A DNA stretch of 10,407 bases from an uncultured Leuconostoc sp. (GTDB lineage Bacteria; Bacillota; Bacilli; Lactobacillales; Lactobacillaceae). Shown here one piece after another: positions 6,563 through 10,407 of the stretch (within the stretch, counting starts at the first letter, position 1; each line of letters opens with the position of its first letter). The position numbers and the translations under genes were made by a program. The notes under the pieces were generated by a model. It saw only the letters and a list, made by a program, of their open reading frames with translations, was not told the DNA's origin and ran no database searches. The stretch spans positions 1 to 10,407 of the forward strand of contig NZ_CAMJRK010000054.1 in the NCBI RefSeq assembly GCF_946222815.1. The letters are read 5' to 3'.

Positions 6563-7996
6563 ATGACGAAACAAAAAGTAACTAAAGTACGCAGTTGGTT
6601 AGGGGTTCCTTACGCCAAAGCTGAAAGATTTTCTAAACCAGAGTTGGTCCCTTTTGATGAGACAAAGCAGTATGTTAAATATGGGCCAGCACCTTTGCAA
6701 GGTGGGGATACAAGCTGGCTGCCAGCCGATAGCGGATTTAGCGAGGATTGTCTTAACCTTAATGTTTGGGCTCCTGCAGACATGGGGGAGGCGGAATCAT
6801 TACCAGTTGTTGTTTATATTTTTGGAGGCGGTTGGGTGCTAGGATCAAATACACAAACAGTCTCTAACTTATCAGGACTAGCTAGTACTGGTCGTGTGAT
6901 AGGCGTTTCTATTAACTATCGCCTTGGACCTTTTGGTTGGCTATCATTAGCACAATATGGTGGCAAATTAAAAGATGCAACTAACCTTGGTCTTCAAGAT
7001 ATAATAATGGCTCTTAAATGGATTCAAAACAATATTGCCTATTTTGGCGGTAATCCTAATAATGTCACAGTTACGGGACATAGTGCAGGGGCTTATTCAT
7101 CATTAGCTCTATTATCGGCTCCTAGTGCAGACAATCTTTACCATCATTTAGCAGCCTTTTCTGGTATGCCTTCCCGATTAGTACCTCAATGGGTGGCACA
7201 AGAGCGTGCACTAAAAGTATTAAAACATTTTGACTGTGTTAATAATCCAGAACATTTATTACAGGTTGATGCTTATGAATTAGCCGAAGCTATGAATGCA
7301 ACTCAGTCACCTGATCCAGGTCATCAGCATGGCATTGACAATGACGTGATAGCTGTTACAGACGATAGTCAAGTAACAAATGGTGTTGTAGCTGATCACC
7401 CGATGCATGTTCTTGCATCTGGAAAGCATAAAGATGTAGATATTCTTTTTAGTAGTACGACAGAAGAAACTTTTTATTGGGTATTACACCGGACAAAAGA
7501 TTTTGACCCAGTGACTCTTGAAGCGCTTACAGAGCAATTTGCTCATAGTATGCGTATTCCTCTCACTAGAGCCCACCAAGTAATCAATTCCTTTACTGAA
7601 GATACTTTGAAGCCTGTAGAGGTGAGAGGATTACTATTAACTCATTTATCCTTTACATTACCTCAAATTCGCGGAGCGCAGGCTCATGCTAATGCAGGTG
7701 GCACATCACATGTGTTAGTTGTTGGACCTGTCAAGGGAGCAGAGGTTGCTGTCCATGGAACAGAAATGTACGGCATTGTTGGACAGACTAGCCCCAATGC
7801 CAGTCAAGAACAAATTGACCGGGATAATTATGTTAAAGAGACTTTATTAAATATGGCGGAAGGTCATTCCAATCTTACTTGGGATGCTGTTACGGTAGAT
7901 GAAATAAGTGCTAAAGGAATTGGAAACATGCCTTATAGCGCTACAGAACATAGTTTAAATATTCTTGAAATATTTAAAGGAATAGACCGTCCGTAA
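6563..7996 (+). CDS. Type-B carboxylesterase (alpha/beta hydrolase, pNB-esterase family)
   Basis: A 477-residue carboxylesterase of usual family length that hydrolyses carboxylic esters; its natural substrate is unknown. There is no signal peptide, so it is cytoplasmic. Visible signatures are SEDCLNLNVW (family signature 2), the oxyanion-hole loop FGGGW, the nucleophile elbow GHSAG with Ser174, a probable acid residue at Glu302 in TTEET, and the catalytic His398 in VHGTE. The common versions are HGGG, GESAG and DEG, so all three loops carry substitutions, but the triad itself is intact. A TTG in frame at 6548 is possible, but GGAGAAG at 6550-6556 placed before the ATG at 6563 favours the latter. 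It begins 57 bases after the binding-protein stop with no convincing terminator between, so read-through from that cluster is plausible. TAATAG double stop. Confidence 0.9.
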   Translation: MTKQKVTKVRSWLGVPYAKAERFSKPELVPFDETKQYVKYGPAPLQGGDTSWLPADSGFSEDCLNLNVWAPADMGEAESLPVVVYIFGGGWVLGSNTQTVSNLSGLASTGRVIGVSINYRLGPFGWLSLAQYGGKLKDATNLGLQDIIMALKWIQNNIAYFGGNPNNVTVTGHSAGAYSSLALLSAPSADNLYHHLAAFSGMPSRLVPQWVAQERALKVLKHFDCVNNPEHLLQVDAYELAEAMNATQSPDPGHQHGIDNDVIAVTDDSQVTNGVVADHPMHVLASGKHKDVDILFSSTTEETFYWVLHRTKDFDPVTLEALTEQFAHSMRIPLTRAHQVINSFTEDTLKPVEVRGLLLTHLSFTLPQIRGAQAHANAGGTSHVLVVGPVKGAEVAVHGTEMYGIVGQTSPNASQEQIDRDNYVKETLLNMAEGHSNLTWDAVTVDEISAKGIGNMPYSATEHSLNILEIFKGIDRP

Positions 7997-8051
7997 TAGT
8001 TTGTACCAAAAATTGCAGGACATTTCATTGTTTGTTATCTGACTCAAAATA

Positions 8052-8152
8052 GTGTCTACTTCTCGAAGAAGTGATGTTAATCAAACAATATTAAGTCCAG
8101 CAGTCATCATATTAGGCGAAGAAATTTTAACCTTTAAGAATCATATTTTTGA
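8052..8152 (+). pseudogene. Possible remnant reminiscent of a uroporphyrinogen methyltransferase C-terminus
   Basis: One plus frame here encodes about 38 residues including SPAVIILGEEILTFKNHIFE. This recalls the SPALIVVGEVV...LREKL end of SUMT/CobA/CysG methyltransferases, preceded by a shortened TSRRSDVNQTI segment that could match their TPRQ..V.GT region. There is no ribosome-binding site and no upstream coding continuation: a TGA lies in frame just before. It may be a decayed fragment or chance similarity; the resemblance is from memory. Confidence 0.2.
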
Positions 8153-8186
8153 AAAAAAGAAGGCTCGTAATGGGAGCCTTCTTTTT
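8152..8186. terminator. Bidirectional terminator between the carboxylesterase and rarA
   Basis: A 13-bp perfect stem (8154-8166 with 8174-8186, core GAAGGCTC) has a 7-base loop. A-rich sequence on the left and T-rich on the right give a U-tract in either direction. It touches the rarA stop codon (8186-8188) and serves convergent transcripts. Confidence 0.9.
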
Positions 8187-9505
8187 CATCCATGTTGCTT
8201 ATGCCAAGCCTTTATTTGTGAGAGACGATCTTTAAATCGACGCTCATTGCCTTGTATAGTGGGGACATAATACTCATGTCCTGCAACAGAAGGTGGCATG
8301 GTGTTCATCGTTGTTAGTTTGTCTTTTGCATGATGAGCTAATTCATAATCTTTCCCATAACCTAAGTCTTTTGTTAGCTTAGTGGTTGCATTCCGTATTT
8401 GTAATGGCACAGGATCATTAGCAGTTTGCTTGACATCTTTAGCCGCCGCCAATCGTGCTTTGTAAATCGCATTGGATTTAGGCGCGAGAGCTAAATAAGT
8501 CACGGCTTCAACCAAATGGATATCACATTCAGGCATGCCAATAAATTGACAAGCCTGAAAAACATTAATTGTAATGTTAAGCGCATTGGTATCTGCCAAA
8601 CCAACATCCTCACTAGCAAATCGGATTAAACGTCTAGCGATGTATAGTGGATCTTCGCCACCTTCAAGCATGCGCGAAAGCCAATATATAGCGGCATCAA
8701 CGTCACTATTCCGCATTGACTTATGTAGCGCAGAAATAATATTATAATGCTCTTCGCCACTTTTATCATATAATACAAATTTTTTGGTAATTAACTGACT
8801 TAAATTGTTGATAGTAACTGTAATTATATCATCATCTTTTTCACCATTAAGAATCGCCATTTCTAATATGTTTAACGCCATTCTAGCATCACCATCCGAA
8901 AAATTAGCAATAGCTTGGATTTCATCATGGCCAATTTTGATTTTTTGGTTACCAAAACCATTGGGATTACTGAGTGCGTTTTCAATTAATGTGATGATGT
9001 CAGATTGCTTCAATGCTTGCAGAACAAATACTTTACAGCGGGATAGTAAGGCTGAGTTGACTTCAAATGACGGGTTTTCAGTGGTGGCACCAATCAAAAT
9101 AATGCTACCTGTTTCAACGTAAGGTAGAAAAGCATCTTGCTGTGCTTTATTAAAACGGTGAATTTCGTCTACGAAAACGATTGTTTGCTGTCCGATGTCA
9201 CGATCGAGCTCGGCTTGTTTCATTATTTTTTTAATTTGACTGATACTACTATCCACGGCACTAAAACTCAAAAAACTTGATTGGGTTTTCCGAGCAATAA
9301 TCTCGGCTAGCGTTGTCTTACCAACACCAGGTGGTCCCCAAAAAATCATTGATGATACCTGATCATTTTCAATGATTTCTCTTAATATTTTACCGTGACC
9401 TAATAAATGCTGCTGTCCAACGAACTGCTCTAAATCTTGTGGACGAACACGGCTGGCTAACGGGGCTTTTTGTAATTGACTAGAGAAGAGTGATTCTTGT
9501 TTCAT
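8186..9505 (-). CDS. rarA: Replication-associated recombination protein A (RarA/MgsA, AAA+ ATPase)
   Basis: A 439-residue AAA+ ATPase of the RarA/MgsA/WRNIP1 family, which acts at stalled replication forks and interacts with single-stranded DNA-binding protein. It opens with the RVRPQDLEQFVGQQHLL segment typical of clamp-loader-like ATPases. Walker A GPPGVGKT is at residues 57-64, Walker B VFVDEIHRFN at 110-119, sensor 1 GATTENPSF at 139-147 and a probable arginine finger at Arg156 in LLSRC. The C-terminal tetramerisation region is present, ending near GHEYYVPTIQGNERRFKDRL. Family members are usually about 420-450 residues, so it is full length. A GTG at 9517 is an alternative start; the ATG at 9505 is better placed behind the weak AGTGAG site. 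It is a housekeeping gene, divergent from the MerR gene and sharing its 98-base intergenic region. Confidence 0.95.
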   Translation of the reverse strand: MKQESLFSSQLQKAPLASRVRPQDLEQFVGQQHLLGHGKILREIIENDQVSSMIFWGPPGVGKTTLAEIIARKTQSSFLSFSAVDSSISQIKKIMKQAELDRDIGQQTIVFVDEIHRFNKAQQDAFLPYVETGSIILIGATTENPSFEVNSALLSRCKVFVLQALKQSDIITLIENALSNPNGFGNQKIKIGHDEIQAIANFSDGDARMALNILEMAILNGEKDDDIITVTINNLSQLITKKFVLYDKSGEEHYNIISALHKSMRNSDVDAAIYWLSRMLEGGEDPLYIARRLIRFASEDVGLADTNALNITINVFQACQFIGMPECDIHLVEAVTYLALAPKSNAIYKARLAAAKDVKQTANDPVPLQIRNATTKLTKDLGYGKDYELAHHAKDKLTTMNTMPPSVAGHEYYVPTIQGNERRFKDRLSQIKAWHKQHG

Positions 9506-9539
9506 AAAGATGCTCACTTTCGAATTTGAAATACCATTA

Positions 9540-9548
9540 TGTTATAAT
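9540..9548 (+). promoter_or_regulatory. Extended -10 promoter for the MerR-family gene
   Basis: TGTTATAAT carries the TGn extension plus a perfect TATAAT (9543-9548). No good -35 box is at 16-18 bases, as is common for extended -10 promoters. Transcription would start near 9555, directly at the dyad at 9558-9578, so binding there could repress the gene (autoregulation, inferred). Confidence 0.5.
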
Positions 9549-9550
9549 TA

Positions 9551-9581
9551 ATAGTAAACCATAACGCAACGTTATAGTCAA
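9551..9581 (-). promoter_or_regulatory. MerR-type promoter/operator in the rarA-merR intergenic region
   Basis: On the minus strand, TTGACT (9576-9581) is separated by 19 bases from TACTAT (9551-9556, 4 of 6 consensus). The 21-bp dyad 9558-9578 contains a perfect core ATAACG-CAA-CGTTAT (9561-9575) and outer ACT/AGT-like ends. The core closely matches the AACGTT-type operators known for MerR-family regulators such as Mta. Depending on strand, it could activate rarA or repress merR. Confidence 0.65.
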
Positions 9582-9603
9582 TGAAAGGAAACATTTTATC
9601 CCT

Positions 9604-10407
9604 ATGTTAAAAATAAGTGAAATGGCCAAATTGGCCAATACTACGCGTCGCACACTCATATTTTATGATGATCAAGGTATTTTTAGTCCCATTGAAAAAA
9701 CGGATGCTGGCTACCGATTTTATGACTACAGTCAACTGTATGATCTGATGTTTATCCTCGGACTACGAAATTTAGGATTATCATTGGATGAGATCAAAAA
9801 TATTAAAAATCAATCAGAAGACACATCCGCTACACAACTTCGTCACGCACAAACTCGAATCGATACTAAAATTAATGAGTTGTTACGTATACAAGAAGTC
9901 ATTAGCAAAAAAGTTGCCAAAGAAAGTGTCATTGACGAAATGAGCTTATATCAACCAATAATTGAAGAGCGTATTAAAACAAATTTTTGGTGTTCAAGTA
10001 AATCGGTGACATGTACTGAAGAAGAAGTTGCACAACTATTTTCAGATTTCTATAAGCAATTAGACACGTTAGCAGTTATGGATACGGCGACATCAGGATT
10101 TGTGACTGATTTGTCAGTTAATAACCCGAGTGGTTATGCAGACGCATCATTTAGAATTATTAAAGAAAAAGGTAATCAGAATGGTCAGGCGCTGATACCG
10201 ATCATAGAAAAGCAAGCTGATACGTATACACGAGTGTTAGTTGAAAATAACGTTGTTGGTATTAACCATGGTTTAACGTTGCTTAAATCATTTTGTCAAA
10301 AAAACAAATTAAAAACACAAGATTATTTGTGGCAAATAAATGCTGGGGATACGATTATTGAGACAGGGGCTTCTAAATATGGCTGGCTGGAATACGCTAT
10401 TCTTAAT
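9604..10407 (+). CDS. MerR-family transcriptional regulator with C-terminal effector-binding domain (3' end outside window)
   Basis: 268 residues are visible and the frame is still open at the window edge. Residues 1-70 form a MerR winged helix-turn-helix: LKISEMAKLANTTRRTLIFYDD is the recognition region (3-24), then GYRFYDYSQL at 36-45 and LGLSLDEIK at 57-65. A helical dimerisation segment at about 75-110 follows. From about 115 on, the sequence (for example TYTRVLVENN and AGDTIIETGASKYGWLEY) resembles the GyrI-like effector-binding domain found in BmrR-type regulators that sense lipophilic or cationic compounds. AAAGGAA lies 13 bases before the ATG, a rather long spacing; an ATG at 9581 hits a stop at once, so 9604 is the start. 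Such proteins twist 19-bp-spacer promoters into activity, and three candidate sites of this kind are in the window. Confidence 0.88.
   Translation, partial: MLKISEMAKLANTTRRTLIFYDDQGIFSPIEKTDAGYRFYDYSQLYDLMFILGLRNLGLSLDEIKNIKNQSEDTSATQLRHAQTRIDTKINELLRIQEVISKKVAKESVIDEMSLYQPIIEERIKTNFWCSSKSVTCTEEEVAQLFSDFYKQLDTLAVMDTATSGFVTDLSVNNPSGYADASFRIIKEKGNQNGQALIPIIEKQADTYTRVLVENNVVGINHGLTLLKSFCQKNKLKTQDYLWQINAGDTIIETGASKYGWLEYAILN

Noticed and set aside
7229..7234. Another TTGACT, inside the carboxylesterase gene, as a fourth MerR-type site
   Set aside because: The following bases do not form the ATnGT end at 21 bp and there is no -10 box at 19 bp.
8052..8270. 72-codon plus-strand frame as an intact gene
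   Set aside because: It has a GTG start without a ribosome-binding site, runs through the terminator hairpin and overlaps the rarA 3' end. Only the first part is kept, as a doubtful relic.
8805..9122. 105-codon plus-strand frame opposite rarA
   Set aside because: Antisense shadow of rarA's conserved AAA+ region.

Overview
The window reads as a low-GC Gram-positive chromosome, most likely a lactic acid bacterium. Leuconostoc or a relative is my guess from AT-richness, gene style and rarA sequence, not from any search. All genes are compact, with Shine-Dalgarno starts and rho-independent terminators. No rRNA, tRNA, insertion sequence or CRISPR is visible.

Layout. A short C-terminal tail (1-49) enters from the left. 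Next come a small NTF2/SnoaL-like gene (127-585) and a zinc-free MDR/quinone-oxidoreductase-like gene (716-1702), both on +, ended by a strong terminator. After a gene-free convergent zone, a minus-strand operon (4022 down to 1999) encodes the permease, ATPase and permease of an OpuC/OpuB-type quaternary-amine ABC importer. Divergent from it, on +, lie a second MDR gene (4184-5134), a second NTF2-like gene (5161-5589), the importer's substrate-binding protein (5606-6505) and a type-B carboxylesterase (6563-7996). A bidirectional terminator separates these from rarA on - (9505-8186). A MerR-family regulator on + (9604 to the window edge, incomplete) is divergent from rarA.

The most interesting signal is regulatory. 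Three promoters have a TTGACT -35 box, a 19-bp spacer and a 21-bp dyad of the form ACTAT...ATAGT filling the spacer. They sit in front of the importer operon, the MDR2/NTF2/binding-protein cluster, and rarA (beside merR). A 19-bp spacer with a spacer-centred dyad is the hallmark of MerR-family activated promoters. I infer that the regulator at 9604 controls a small local regulon joining a quaternary-amine importer to two enzymes of unknown substrate, and perhaps to the esterase.

Two further oddities support treating the region as one system. The MDR and NTF2-like genes occur as paralogous pairs in mirrored order on both sides of the importer operon. The importer's binding protein is encoded apart from its permeases, across the divergent promoter, and lacks a lipoprotein cysteine. 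The substrate is not determined by the sequence.
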